Source: Aphrocallistes beatrix (lineage: Eukaryota > Porifera > Hexactinellida > Sceptrulophora > Aphrocallistidae). Taken from it: a DNA stretch of 64,000 nucleotides. The position numbers and the translations under genes were made by a program. How positions within the stretch are numbered: the stretch's first letter is position 1; the number at the start of each line of letters is the position of its first letter. Positions 20,337-31,483 of this stretch are shown here, one piece after another. Under the pieces are notes generated by a model. It did no database searches, had not been told where the DNA came from, and saw only the letters and a list, made by a program, of their open reading frames with translations. The stretch is taken from NCBI GenBank assembly GCA_963281255.1, contig OY725489.1:5518523-5582522 (forward strand), in the 5' to 3' direction.

Positions 20337-20800
20337 ATGCAAGAAAATAGGCTCCTGAGACTGGTGGCAGGTCCAGCTGCAGCCGGACCAATGTTTACCA
20401 AGTTACTTCATATTCACACTAGTGCTTATATCGAAGCGTTGATCGAAATGCATTCTGCAGCTGAATGTGTTGGTGAGACTCACATGGACAGTCTTTTTAG
20501 ATTCCTGTGTTCCATCCATCCAGGAGCTTCGCATTTCCTGTGCGTATGCTTGGAACCCAGGGAGAGAAACGTTCGTTTAGAGCTGAGTGGAGTACGGCTG
20601 GCTTCAATACGATCGCCTTGCCGATGCTGCTTTCTAACCTTTGTACGCTAGGTCCAAGCGGGATCCTGCATTCAGCAAAAGATACTATATCAACTGAAAG
20701 GCTGCTGCTCCCGGGTTCAACACACACTTGGCTACTCGGTGTCTCAAAAATGCTATTGGAGGAGGATGGCAAGGGAGATGGAAGAGAGGAAAGAAAGTAA
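20337..20800 (+). CDS. GC-richer island with overlapping ORFs, possible small gene
   Basis: This 460-bp stretch is markedly less AT-rich than its surroundings. The frame from ATG 20337 (MQENRLLRLVAGPAAAGPM) runs to 20651. A second frame opens exactly after TTTTTAG at 20500 and runs 99 codons to 20800 with a basic tail (DGKGDGREERK). The two could be joined by a very short intron (28 nt with a gtgaga donor at 20473), but that donor gives the wrong phase. A minus-strand frame (20497-20772) is also open. No domain is recognised in any frame. It is listed because the composition suggests coding sequence. Confidence 0.3.
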
Positions 20801-21303
20801 TTATTTGTATTTTATCTCAATGCAAATATAAATTACCGTACACGTAAAATCGAATAGTAGCCCCCCTCGAAATATAATAAGCTAATCAGGCATGGAACTA
20901 TTCGGTGCGAACCTGGAATATTTGAGGTGGCGTCCCCATTTTGGTTACTCTTCGCCGGACACGCGGCACCAGGGAAATTACGATACCTCTGGGATAATAT
21001 TTCGCACCTGGATTTTTGTGATGAGTAGTGTGCTAGAAAATAATCATCCGCCTGAAGGTCCTATAAACAATAATCGCCCTGGCTACTAATCGAGTGTATT
21101 ATCTGCAATATCTTCGAAACAATTTGATATCGTTATTAGCTCTACCAATCTGCGCATACCTACGTATCTAGGCCAAGACCAAGTCGGGCATCTCTATTCT
21201 TGTGTAGATAGGCACATGTGCCCAGATAGATAGGTACATGCGCCCAGATAGTAGCTAATAGGCACATGCGAATAAGACATGTAGAGTATATATAGACTCA
21301 TCA
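20801..21303. other. Spacer with short tandem repeat
   Basis: A 66-codon open frame (20892-21089) has no recognisable motif. At 21211-21272 a ~28-bp unit (GATAGGCACATGTGCCCA) is repeated two to three times. No gene is called. Confidence 0.4.
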
Positions 21304-21500
21304 TTAATTAAGTTTGGTCCTCAACTTATTACAAAGGTAAGCAGTAGTTGAAAATGCTCGTTCAGCTTCTACTGATGTTGGTGGGACAATATAAACCATT
21401 TGGTATATGTTTGACAATTTACCACATTTAGATATTTTATAATGATCCAAATTTCGGCAACCTTCAAATTTTAGAAAGATAACATTTTTCTCTGCCATAT
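21304..21500 (-). pseudogene. hAT transposase C-terminal fragment
   Basis: The minus-strand frame reads IVPPTSVEAERAFSTTAYL then NKLRTKLN, the signature of the hAT C-terminal dimerisation domain (consensus P.TS..SERAFS...). It ends early in TAA; a one-base shift continues NDESIYTLHVLF, as expected of the family's last helix. Upstream coding sequence is cut by the MITE at 21539. No ends or target duplication of the parent element are seen. Only about 65 codons remain. Confidence 0.75.
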
Positions 21501-21538
21501 TGATAAATGAGTAAGAAAAAAACTTCAAAATAGGATTA

Positions 21539-21941
21539 CCGTATTTCCCTGAATAAGCGCCGGTTTGAATAAGCGCCGGGTCTAAAGGGTGAGCGAAATA
21601 AATAAGCACCGGGGCTTGAATAAGCTCCGGGGCTCGAATAAGCGTTTGACGCCGGGGCATTTTAGTTCTATGAACATCATATCAAACTAGTCTTCTTAGT
21701 AGTGGCATAGATGCTTTTTGAAACATTACATTATCCTTTTTTTAATAGAACTAACATTCTTAGTTGTGTCACAAATAAAAGTGCCAGTCAATGTAGTAAA
21801 CAAAAAAAAGAGCGCTGGGTCAAAATAGCGAATGAAATAAATAAGTGCCGGGGCTTGAATAAGCCCCGGTTTAAATAAACGCCGGGTCTAAAGGGTGCAC
21901 GAAATAAATAAGCGCCAGGGCGCTTATTCGAAGCAATACGG
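21539..21941. mobile_element. MITE with CCGTATT ends, long form
   Basis: The ends are the same as at 12894, with GAATAAGCGCCGG units at both sides and about 180 bases of unrelated AT-rich DNA between them (roughly 21665-21835). Only TA is shared at the outer flanks. The long form may be closer to the ancestral element, or may carry a later insertion. Confidence 0.7.
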
Positions 21942-22799
21942 TATGTATCATGCCATAAGCTAACCTTTGAGCTACCTCATTGCTTTGTTAATATCAGAGA
22001 ATGAGATAGATCCCGGGATTCAAAAATCTAATCCCGGGTGAAAATGGAATGGGATTCGGGATTGGGACGCCTACTCACAAGGGGCCCGCCCTGCCTACCC
22101 ATTAACCTCTCCCAGCCGCACCCCTGCATACCTACTAGCCTCCCCAGGCCTACCCATCAGATGCCTCGTCAAAAGTGAGGCGACCATGTCTGCCCCATGT
22201 CTGACGGCCTTGATTATAAATTCTATTTTACAATATTTTGATTCTGTAGTGTTTTTGTAAACTCATAACAGTAACTCTGTTTTGTTAGTTTGCCGGCATC
22301 AGTGACATTCTTTAGGGAAAAATCGCATGAAGAATATTGTTCGCATTTATAATTTCAATATTTTTATTAATTAGCTTATCACACAAGTCTCTATTTGCTA
22401 TTTCATTTCTACGATTGGATAGATAGGGACCAGTAATATTCACGAACCGGCCAGGTCCGGTCTAAACCGCAACTCTGCCAGTAGCGTAATTCCCCGACGC
22501 TCTCGGGTGGAGAGCACCTGGTCACAGCATTTAAGGTGCCGACAGGTTCTCTTCAAAATTATTTATAGAGAAAAGGATAAAATACTAGCGAGGCTCTTTT
22601 TTGGTATCTTCTTACTTACTTTAAGGTTAAATTGTGCCCCCTCAGAGCATACATAATTTAACGCTACCGTAGACAGCCTTTGTATTATATATGATGGGAA
22701 TTTTTTTTGTGTTCAATTAGCATAAACCGTAGTATATTTATCTACTCTAGTTCATTAAATAGTTAAAATAAATGCTTAACGCTCCCGTATACTACTATT
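21942..22799. other. Spacer without genes
   Basis: A C-rich patch (22085-22170) and a GC-rich hairpin-forming stretch (22490-22520, GCTCTCGGGTGGAGAGC) stand out. Neither matches an RNA or repeat family I can name. The rest is AT-rich. Confidence 0.45.
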
Positions 22800-23070
22800 A
22801 TTTGTATATAAAGAATTTTTTTTCAAATTTTCAAGTTTATTTTCTTTTTACAGGAAGGGGTTAGAAAAGGAGTCCTTAACGATTTACAAGGGGTTTGGAG
22901 TTAAATCTTCATTATATTTATACTAATAATGAATGAAAAGATCATTCAGATACAGAAGCGGGAAATATAATTTAAGTCATTTATCCATGGTCCAATGACG
23001 AATGATGATAAAGTAAAATACTTTCCAAAGCCAATTGTTCTTATCCATGGTCCAAAATGCTTCACATGTG
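22800..23070 (+). repeat. Repeat E, copy 2
   Basis: It is similar to 20030-20300. A strong acceptor-like tract (TTTATTTTCTTTTTACAG) precedes the conserved part, but no following exon is recognisable. Confidence 0.6.
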
Positions 23071-23306
23071 AGAGATTAATATTATTTCTAACTACGTAAT
23101 TGATTGTAGATTATTTGGCTTTGAGTCGGCAATGATATATGTAGATCATTTATTTATACATCTGATATCTGCATTTTGGATGAATCGGAGCTCCCTGTAC
23201 TGTTTAGAGGTAAACTGTACTCCAAGCCTGGTCTAGTAACGAACATTGATACCATAATTGAAATTTATGTTCCTTTCATTTGGAATTACAGTGGGACTGA
23301 GAAAAT

Positions 23307-23489
23307 GTGACTGCAGCACGTCCCCCTCTGTCTGCGAAACTCTCCGGCCAGATACACAACCAGCCACTTGGGGTATTCACAGCCACCGGTGTCTATAACC
23401 CCACACCTTCAACTCCACAAGGGGATTTCTTCCACCAAAATTATTCGCCTCCCCATGGAGCTTCTCACACCCTCCCAATGGTCAAGTGA
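23307..23489 (+). CDS. Proline-rich ORF of doubtful status
   Basis: These 60 codons, rich in Pro, Thr and Ser (MTAARPPLSAKLSGQ...), follow an acceptor-like ATTTGGAATTACAG at 23291. The region is GC-richer than its flanks. No domain or conservation was seen. It could be an exon or chance. Confidence 0.2.
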   Translation: MTAARPPLSAKLSGQIHNQPLGVFTATGVYNPTPSTPQGDFFHQNYSPPHGASHTLPMVK

Positions 23490-23554
23490 TTAATTACTTT
23501 TGATAGAAGTTTTGTGACTAATAACAAATGGAGAAACCAGTCCACCGCCTGGAG

Positions 23555-23625
23555 TAAATCTCGGAGGAGAGGGGGCGAGGGGGTCGGGGTTGGGGGTATG
23601 GGACAGGGAGTGACACTGGTACTCA
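23555..23625 (+). repeat. G-rich tract with quadruplex potential
   Basis: Several runs of four or more G (GAGGGGGTCGGGGTTGGGGG) lie within 40 bases on the plus strand, immediately downstream of the minus-strand ORF at 23633. Confidence 0.5.
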
Positions 23626-23632
23626 GCTCTGA

Positions 23633-23986
23633 TCAGCCGAACCCATTCTGAATCATCTGTGAATATAACGAAGTTGACGAAGGCAGGAGAGACAGGAACT
23701 GAGTCGTTAGGAGAAAGTTGAGCTGTGCGTTGTGGCAGTGCAGCTTCTCTAGGTCGGAGAGACGATCTGAAGTTGCAATGAAGGAGGTAGCTACGAGCTT
23801 ACTGCTACTGCCATTCAGAAGGCAGTCAGGATGCAGGTAAAAGGTGTTGTAGTTAGATGGTAGGGGATGCAGAATTAGGTTCAGAGATCGCTGTGGATCT
23901 CTCTTACCAATGAAAAAACATGTAAATATATAATATAAGGCTAGAATAAATATAAAATATTTCAAATATTTTGTTAGCCTCATCAA
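23633..23986 (-). CDS. Possible type II membrane protein
   Basis: 117 codons from tandem ATGs. Residues ~8-27 (LKYFIFILALYYIFTCFF) form one strong hydrophobic segment close to the N-terminus, after a short basic start (MMRLTKY). This is the layout of a signal-anchored (Golgi-type) protein or of a signal peptide. The remainder is hydrophilic with Asn-Gly-Ser (possible N-glycosylation) and a few Cys (DCLLNG, LHCHN). The coding part is GC-richer than the flanks. No enzyme motif is seen. It may be the first exon of a longer gene or a complete small protein; no second copy exists in the window. Confidence 0.35.
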   Translation of the reverse strand: MMRLTKYLKYFIFILALYYIFTCFFIGKRDPQRSLNLILHPLPSNYNTFYLHPDCLLNGSSSKLVATSFIATSDRLSDLEKLHCHNAQLNFLLTTQFLSLLPSSTSLYSQMIQNGFG

Positions 23987-24163
23987 TAATTTTAATTAGT
24001 ATACTTCTCTTGGATCAAGACAGTGCATATCCTCGGTTATCCGAACACTTTGGTTCCTTGGAAAGTTACTATTTATTAAAACTATTAGAAACGAGTGTTC
24101 AGTAGATAGAAATGTATTTGCTTGCTATTCAGTATTAAATATTTATTTTAAATCTAGAAACAG

Positions 24164-24310
24164 ATTCTTGAGAGGGAGGGAGGCAGGAGAGGTGGTGGGG
24201 GCATTGGAGGCGGGGGCGTTAGAAGCAGGGGCAGAAGCGGGGGCATTAGAAGCAGGGGCAGAAGCGGGGGCGTTAGAGGCGGGGGCAGAGGGGAGGAGGA
24301 GGGGAAGAAT
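24164..24310 (+). CDS. Candidate exon coding an RGG/RSG repeat
   Basis: An acceptor-like TCTAGAAACAG and a good donor (AAGAAT/gtgagt) bound 147 bases, exactly 49 open codons (phase 0 on both sides). These encode Gly/Arg/Ser repeats: RGGGGIGGGGV, then two RSRGRSGG(I/V) units, then an EEEGK tail. RGG boxes occur in RNA-binding proteins (fibrillarin, GAR1 and others). The same DNA is a G-rich minisatellite with quadruplex potential, so the open frame may simply reflect the repeat. No neighbouring exons were linked. Confidence 0.35.
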
Positions 24311-24529
24311 GTGAGTTTTAATCTTCTAAATTAAGCAATAAATTTTATATTTTACTGCAACTCCTAGTATAGTAGTTGTCATCAGCAATATGGAACGTCG
24401 TACTTCACTCGTTGTTGGAAATTATATTGAACTAATTTGGGCCATATACACTAAGCGGACAAAAGTATTTCAACACTTGATTCTTTCCCATACAAATAAT
24501 GCTAAAATGTGTCTATTCATGAAGACGGT

Positions 24530-25110
24530 TACTTCTAAACGGTATGGGATATAGCTAATTGGATTACAGATTCGAATAATACGCATTCAAATTAGTCATA
24601 TATTAATTTTTCTAATTAATATATTATACAGAAACCTCTGGTAATAAGATCGTATTGAAAGTAATCGCACAAACGCACATGCGATTTGGGGCTAAAAAGT
24701 ATATACTAGATCGAGTTTTACCAAAAACGGCATTACATTTATACAAGGATCCAATGTCTACTGTATTCATTCGAAATGGGCTTTATTGGGGAGTCTTGTT
24801 TCACAACTATGTGCTCCTGGTTCCATGTTTTTCCAAATTTCCGAGTTGAGGTTGAGTTGAAGTTGAAAATTAGAAAACTTGGCACACAATTGATCCAGAA
24901 GGTAAAATCTCCCATTTGAACTTGGTTTACGCCACTTCAATGCCTATTTTTAACATATGTGCGTAACTTAAAAATATATATTTTCTGTATATACACATAA
25001 ATAGATATGTAGATTATATAGTTGTAATCTTTCTCTGTCACCAGGATTCAACAATTAGCTAATTTGCTGTATCAATTTGCTATGATCCAGACAAGTAAAT
25101 GAAAGCGATC
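24530..25110 (+). repeat. Repeat C fragment plus repeat B, copy 2
   Basis: 24530-24625 matches 14825-14925. 24620-25110 matches 17906-18405. The 64-codon open frame at 24655 lies wholly in repeat B and is not kept in copy 1. Confidence 0.65.
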
Positions 25111-25168
25111 ACTTTGTCTTGGGATATCAAAATTGAATGGTGCAATAGCATACATATATCAATATGTA

Positions 25169-25329
25169 CATTCAGAGTCGCTTATTATGAACAAATCCTC
25201 TAGGTCCCAATTTGACCGGTTCTATAGAATTTCTATTATTTCGATTTCGCTTACTATGTATGACTCTCTCTCTATTGTGAAAATATGTTGGGCCCCCATG
25301 GAATTCATAATGATATGCGACCCTGACTG
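25169..25329. mobile_element. Pogo/Tc1-type MITE, TA-flanked
   Basis: A 161-bp element. Its right end, reverse-complemented, is CAGTCAGGGTCGC, and its left end CATTCAGAGTCGC has drifted. TTATTATGAAC and its inverse follow inside. TA lies on both sides. A sister copy is at 58140-58287. The 90-codon open frame across it is translated repeat. Confidence 0.75.
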
Positions 25330-25528
25330 TATTTTTCCAATTTCGATACTATTATTGACTGTTTTTGTGGTGCTTTTCTATCGGTATGTCGACCATAATT
25401 ATTAATATTAGTGACTCAGTTTCAAATTCCCTTGGCTAGATTGATGCATAGATATTTATTATAGTACAAATGAGCAAACAAATATATCATACTATTCTAA
25501 TGGTGGCATGCTACTACAGAAACGATAG

Positions 25529-27920
25529 TTATACAGTTTCTACACAGGACTCGAATTCCAAGTCACATTTCCTACAGATATAAGGATCATCTCCCACTTC
25601 CTTTAGACTGGTATTGACGCATCCACAGTGAAACCATCTCAGGCAGAACTCACAACCTAACCAGTCATCATTCTCCCTCTTTCCCCCGGTTGGGCAGTCG
25701 TGTTGTTCACATTCCTCGCAAACTGTTTCAGAGTCATCATGGTTAACACTAGTGGAAGGTAATTCTTTCATGGCAACAGATGAGAGCTCAGTACCAAAAC
25801 TTCCAGATTTATAGGTCGTAGTATCCTTTTCACGTCTACGCCTGGAGGATTCGGCTGCAATGAATTGGGATTTGAGAACTCTCCGACGCCTCTTTTGAGT
25901 AGCCATAACGGCTTTAAGTTTACAGCGGTTCCTTTCTTTATCCATCGATGCTAGGTGTTCAAGAGATAATTATACGGCTACGTTGTACATGTTGATCTGA
26001 CAGAATAGCTGCGAGCATCATTGAACCTTCATTGAAAGTGCACACAGCAATAGCAGCAGCGGCTTGAAGTGACTTTTGTCCTACACGTTTTGTCTTTGGA
26101 GCATTATGCCATACAACTGAATGTAGCGACTCATTACAGTTATGTATTAATCCCATTGTCAGAGCGGAACACATTTCAATGCTTGCAAATTTCTTGAAAA
26201 CATCTTCCAGGCGCGAATATTCGTCTTTATTCAGATAGGGTTGTCGGAGTATGGGAGGTGGATGAGAGGTATTCTCAGCTGAAATTGCGAGGCCCTTTTG
26301 AAAGTAACACCAGGATTCTTTTGAGTGTGGGCAACGATCGTGCTCCTCGAACAAATGATTCATCAGTGTGTAAAGGGCGTTTTGAATGTCTAGTGGTGTT
26401 CTGCCTCTGTTCTTGCCAATAACAAGAGCGTAGAGATGAGCAATTCTCTCGACTTTTGATGCGGGTATTGGCTTGGAGGGCATTGTTTTCGTAGTTGTCT
26501 TCTTTTTGAGGTGTTTCTTTAATCGTTTTTGCGTGTGCCCAAGACATTCCTCTTTCCGGATAACTTCCATTCCTTTGTAAGGATTATTTTCTTCCAACCT
26601 TTTGAAAGAGCTTGAGTCCCCATCTCCCACATATGTAGTATAGGCTAGAGAATGCTTGTCAACTGATCTACCCCAGATTTCTATTGCAGCAGAAGATTCC
26701 ATCGCCTGACTTGTTCCAGAGAAGTTAGCTGGGCATTCGCTCGAATGTTTCTCCCAGTATTCGCTGTATTCCTCTGGTTTTTCTTTCTTACGTTCTTCCG
26801 TCCATCTGATACATTTGTTACACACGCGTTCGTAAAGGACGTAGTCAAGGACTTTCCCCGTTTTGACTTCAATAGCCCCGGCGAATCCTTGATTACTAAA
26901 ATGGCCGCGCCTGTGCCTAGATCCAGCAAAGCTCACCGCGCATACCTTGCAACCAGGAATGTTAGATGACTCAGCTTTGGCTCTCACTTCTTTTGCTGTC
27001 ATGGACATGGATTGCTGGCATATTTTATCTGTAGAAAGGACCAATTGCGCGAGTAGAGACTTGGACATTCTATGCCAGGTATTTTGTATATCAAGGAGAT
27101 TCCAGGTCAGTAGAAAATCACTCCAGCTCATGGAAGTACAGTGTGCTGCTAGTAAAGCTCTAACGTTGACTTCCGACTTTTTCCGGCAATGCATTTGAGG
27201 ATCGTTCACGGCTTCATTAGGTTTCATTCCAACCGGACAGGATGTGGGAAATTCAGCAAGCACAAGATGGCAGCGACTGCATTTCAACAAGAGATATGAT
27301 TGTAACCCATCACGAAAAGCGTATTGATACAGATTCAATTTACCAGTGCAGTGTGCCTCAGTGTATCTGAATAGAGAAAATACCGTACTCAGTATATCGA
27401 TATCAATTATTTGCGAGCCATGAGGAACGTCGAGATCAAGAAATGATTGAGCTCCATCCTTCTGTACCATAATACTGAGGCGTTTATTGGGCTGAGGAAA
27501 CTTCACTTGCTGTAATAGTGTTTTAGATTTCGGAGTGCTAGTATGAAGGGGTAATCGCTTCGTGGTAGATGGTGTGAAAGTAGATTTTCTATTGACTCCC
27601 TCACACTTCCGAAACCTCCCAGTGTTGAGTTTATGTCCTCGCTGCTTTTTGTAATGAACTGGGGTAGCTGGTGCCGTGTTATCCGATTCTTCAGATGTCT
27701 GCGAAGAGAGGGCTACTTGAGAAAGAGTAGATCCGAGCTCAGTAGGCGTGGATGTAGCTGGTGTTAAATCAGTTGGGGTTGTTGGGACTTTGAATATGAA
27801 ATCACCTTCATTGTCAGACCCACTTGACTCCATGCTAGATTCAAAATCAGCCGGAATGCAAACCTTCGGGAGATCTGCGCTGCGAAATGTAGAAATAGTT
27901 TCTTGTTCTGAAGAAGACAT
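25529..27920 (-). pseudogene. Mutator-like transposase with PHD finger (family 2), near-complete
   Basis: From ATG 27920, 653 codons are open, then one frameshift near 25970 leads into a further ~139 codons ending at 25529. Order: Ser/Thr-rich acidic N-terminus (MSSSEQETIS); zinc-ribbon-like LLLKCSRCHLVLAEFPTSC; transposase core with GHFSNQGFAGAIEV, VGDGDSSSFK (Asp), ECLGHTQKRLKKHL, CPHSKESWCY, NCNESLHSVVWHNAPK (acidic residue) and AVCTFNEGS; after the shift a basic KRRRRVLKSQF stretch and a C-terminal PHD finger (CEECEQHDC...GCEFCLRWFHCGC...CRKC). The position where family 1 has the first Asp (YDGS) reads FAGS here, so the first acidic residue may be mutated or lie elsewhere. It is related to the 3841-6357 gene in architecture but clearly a different family. 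A truncated copy is at 51489-52943. Confidence 0.82.
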
Positions 27921-29601
27921 TTTTTGAATTAGTTATGACATTAATTATTTCCATACTTATATTGATTTGGTGTATCAACGTTAAAATTAACTACAGTTGT
28001 AGTGCTGCCCATAATAGTTCCACCTCACATGTTAATAATAGAACTATGCACGTAGTTTCTTTCTATTGTGGTGACACAATTCTAAATATACATAGTTAGC
28101 CATGTACAGTACACATGCACATGTTGGTATTTTTAGAATTTTGCCAATTATGGATGGTGTTTGGATTTCTCAATTCTTACTAAGCTAAATTCCAATTGCA
28201 CTTGGTTGAAACGTGCTTACATATCTACTGTTATGTGTGCATTGCTATTGTGACATATTGTTGTCTGGGATGGAAAATGGAGCCTTGAATGGGGCACCTC
28301 CCAATAACGCGCACCCTTATGTGGTCGGTAAAGAACCTTTTTGTTCGCATAAAACAGTGGTTCCCAAACCCTTTTGCCTCGTGCACCTCCTGACACCTAA
28401 AAATTATTTTGTGCACCCCAGGACCTATGCCAGGATCTAGGAGTAATGTGCATATAACTTCAAAAATAATTCAGTTAAAAATGCTCAATATTCAGTTCTA
28501 ATACTTGTCCCGTGCACCGCTAGGGAGTTCATGCACCCCAGTTTGGGAACCGCTGGCATAAAATATGTTGAAAGTACTGTTAATCCAAACACCATCAAGG
28601 ATATTTATCTATCTATTTTTGTTGATTATATTTGTAAACGCCTAAATTTGTAACCATTTGTAGTCTAGTGACTTTTGATAATTGTTTAGGGAAATGAGCA
28701 CGGTTGGACATGTTTAGCATGCTTTTTGTGGTGATTATGTAGACCAAAAGGGATGAATTTGAAATATACTACATTTATTCTGAGAAAGTATCTCGACCCT
28801 GTGCCTGTGGTTCAAAACAAATTATTGCAATCTTGCAATTTGGACGAAATATTCACAAATCATTGTCAAATTTAGACCGAGCGGAGTCGCAAGAAGGATC
28901 ACTCGATAGGGTTCAAACAAGTTTTAAGAATGGAATGTTGTTACATTCCTATGCTGCTATGATGTTGCTAGAGGGCTAAGTTTGCCGAATAAGACGACTT
29001 GTATTCAAAGTCATTTGTCGCATTTGTGGCTGCAAATATCTGATGGATCTACTCTAGGTGTCCGAATAAACTGACCCCCGCTTATTAATTAATGTTTTTT
29101 TTCTAGCCCCCCTCCCCCGTTTATTAAATCTCGTAAATTGACTTTGAAAGTTTTACCAAAAAATGGTTTTTATCGCATGTAGTATTTCATCAATTATCTT
29201 CTATCTGCAATCAATAGAATATTTTATTTCTTATTCTAGATACTATGTTGAGTACTTTATTACTGTGTGATACATCAACTAATTTCAAATCAACCCTCCC
29301 GTATAACCAACCACTCGAGTATACTTACAAGCTCCTCTCAAAAATGTTCTAGATTTAAAATGCGAATTCCATGGAAAATCCAGGGAAATTAGTGATGTCT
29401 TTTATACTCAGGTCTGTGCATGCCACTTGCTCCAGGCCGGACTCCAGCACTCATTTTAGAACTGTGCTACAATATTACATAGGATCATACTAGATCCAAT
29501 ATAATAATATATGAAGCAGACAAATGGTATTATGTACGTCTAGTGATATTATTACTAATTTATCAACAAGTACTTTATTATTATTATAGTTATACTATGT
29601 A
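27921..29601. other. Non-coding part of duplicated block
   Basis: Apart from the hAT MITE at 28355-28555 I see no gene or RNA. Open frames here (for example 28213-28440) are chance frames running into the MITE. Confidence 0.55.
28355..28555. mobile_element. hAT MITE, 201 bp, TSD GCATAAAA
   Basis: The ends CAGTGGTTCCCAAACCC and GTTTGGGAACCGCTG are inverted, with GCATAAAA duplicated exactly at 28347-28354 and 28556-28563. It is present in both copies of the block (53378-53578), so it inserted before the duplication. Confidence 0.88.
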
Positions 29602-30693
29602 CTAATAGTTGTAAAGTAATAGCAATGAATCACATGATTGTTGCATACATACAAAATCTACTCCTAAGTAAGTGAGTATCTCTAATTGTGGATAGTCGAG
29701 CATTATATCTGCTGGCAAATACTGTTGCTTGAATTTTTCTTCCCTTTGCTCGAATGTTAGCTTCGGTGGATTCCACCGGAAAGCTTTACCATATTGTTTA
29801 ACATGCTCTTTGTATGCATGAAACTGGTCACATCCAAATTCTTGCATGAATTGTTCATCAGTGTAGGACGCGAAGATGTCCAGCCAATAATCAGAATGAT
29901 GGCGTCTACGACGGATATGGGTAGTCAATGTATTTCGTTCTGTTCGGAATGTAAGCTGGAGCTGTTTACTCTCGCCTCCACTCCAGATGTGTTCGATGAC
30001 GTCTCTGCACAAGTGAATACAGTAGAACTTCTATAAGTGGGGTCTCTATATGTGGGGGGACCTCTATAAGTGGGGCAATTTTTTGACATCTTTGCTCATT
30101 TCCATACAGATAAACCTCCATAAGTGGGGAAGTGCCATTATGCGGGGAATGGGGGTGACTTTTAGGCTAATAATACCTCACGACACTAAGATTAACCTCT
30201 ATATGTGGGGAATATGATAGTAGTTTTTCTATGCGAAATTGGATATTAATCAAAACAACCGTTCACAGATGAATCGGAACTTGGGATTGTGCTATACCAT
30301 TTGCTGGAAATTTCGTGCCTCACAAATCAACCCTTTCTCATATCATTACACCCTTAATAAACCATTAAAAAATCGTAAGAAAGTTATAATAAATTTTAGG
30401 GAAAGTAGAATAGAGAATTCTCATAGTAATACTAAGGCAAGCTTGTTTTATGGGAATATTACAATTGGAATCATAAGTGGGGAATGGGGGAGTATCATCA
30501 TGCTAGCCGGCCCAACCTCCCCCACTTATAGAGGTTCTACTGTATTCTTTTGGCCGGCTCTCTTCTCAATTATTATGTTCTGATTGCACTCCCCAATTCG
30601 CAACTTTCCCGGCACGTACTGGATATCTTCACTAGAGAAGATGTTACATGCACGTTGATATGTACTCATTTTCCCCAACATTTTATTAGACAT
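29602..30693 (-). pseudogene. Orphan 179-codon ORF, interrupted by MITE (copy 1)
   Basis: This is the same gene as 54656-55195. The start codon is at 30693, the coding sequence runs to 30543, a 523-bp MITE (30020-30542) interrupts it, and coding resumes at 30017. A one-base difference in an A-run near 29650 changes the last residues to VCMQQSCDSLLL. The function is not recognised; see the intact copy for a description. Confidence 0.7.
30020..30542. mobile_element. Pogo/Tigger-type MITE inserted in orphan ORF
   Basis: A 523-bp element with ends CAGTAGAACTTCTATAAGTGG and CCACTTATAGAGGTTCTACTG inverted, TA on both sides (30018-30019, 30543-30544), and several internal CTCTATAAGTGGGG motifs. Both the 55040 and 9575 paralogues read straight through (GTGAATATTCTTTTGG), so the boundaries are certain and the insertion is younger than the duplication. 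TA targets and CAGTAGAAC-like ends point to the pogo/Tigger branch. It has no transposase. Confidence 0.93.
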
Positions 30694-31257
30694 TTTCAGA
30701 TTTATTTTGTAGGATGACTTTTATTATTTTACTTCTTCTGGATGCGTAATTTGAGCAAATTTATCGTATTTATCTCTATTTAATAGCTATCAATTTGCAG
30801 TTGTAATTGTATGTTGTGTGTCTGTGTATGAGTGTTGCTAAATTTAGACATGTTCTATAGATGTAGTATATCTATTTTTAGACTAAACTAGCGTTTGTTA
30901 TTAATTTCAATGCGTATAATGCCTTAAACGTAGCAACCGGTTTGAAGGTTTAGAACTTGATGTCTTGCATTTTAACTTACAGAAACATAAGCACGCTTCG
31001 CTTCCTTGCGGACACTTTGTGTTTGCCAGACGCACCATTTGGGCCCCAGGGCTCACACTTGTTAATTAATTATAAGGTTGATAATCACTCTAAACATGTC
31101 TGTCTTACTGTTATAATCTACATCACTGGAAAAATCACCAAATTGTCAATTTTATTTGAAATCTGAGTCCCTAATTTATGGAACTTGGCGGAAACTTTCA
31201 GGAATTCTACTTGTAATTGCCTAATTTACGGAATACTCCATTCCAGATTATCTCAGT

Positions 31258-31483
31258 CAGGGCTGTATCAACCCAGTTGGCAAAAACAAGTCATTTTTCA
31301 TGGAAATTCCTTGCCCACAACTCATTCAACTCTTTCAAAAAATGAGTTGTCTACAGCCCACTCATTTTCGGAATGATGAATTTGTACTAAATGAACAGGT
31401 TTCAACAATTCATTTTCATATGACAGCTATAATCAACTCATTGATATGATTTTGCCAACTCAAAATGGGTTGATACAGCCCTG
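31258..31483. mobile_element. hAT MITE with CAGGGCTGTATCAACC ends
   Basis: A 226-bp element with left end CAGGGCTGTATCAACCCA and inverted right end TGGGTTGATACAGCCCTG. The flanks ATCTCAGT and ACCTCAGT form an 8-bp duplication with one mismatch. The interior is rich in AACTCATT. A 5' remnant is at 55745 in block copy 2, and a related 3' end is at 42856. Confidence 0.82.

Noticed and set aside
22440..22560. GC-rich stretch that could be a structured RNA
   Set aside because: Only one short stem (GCTCTC/GAGAGC) was found, with no known RNA family signature and no second copy.
25133..25405. 90-codon hydrophobic ORF that looks like a membrane protein
   Set aside because: It spans a TA-flanked palindromic MITE end to end; the hydrophobicity comes from AT-rich sequence.
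26745..27198. Plus-strand ORFs in the second transposase (also 51675-52495)
   Set aside because: They are antisense shadows; conservation between copies simply follows the duplicated gene.
30239..30583. 114-codon ORF
   Set aside because: It lies inside the pogo-type MITE and runs across its right end.
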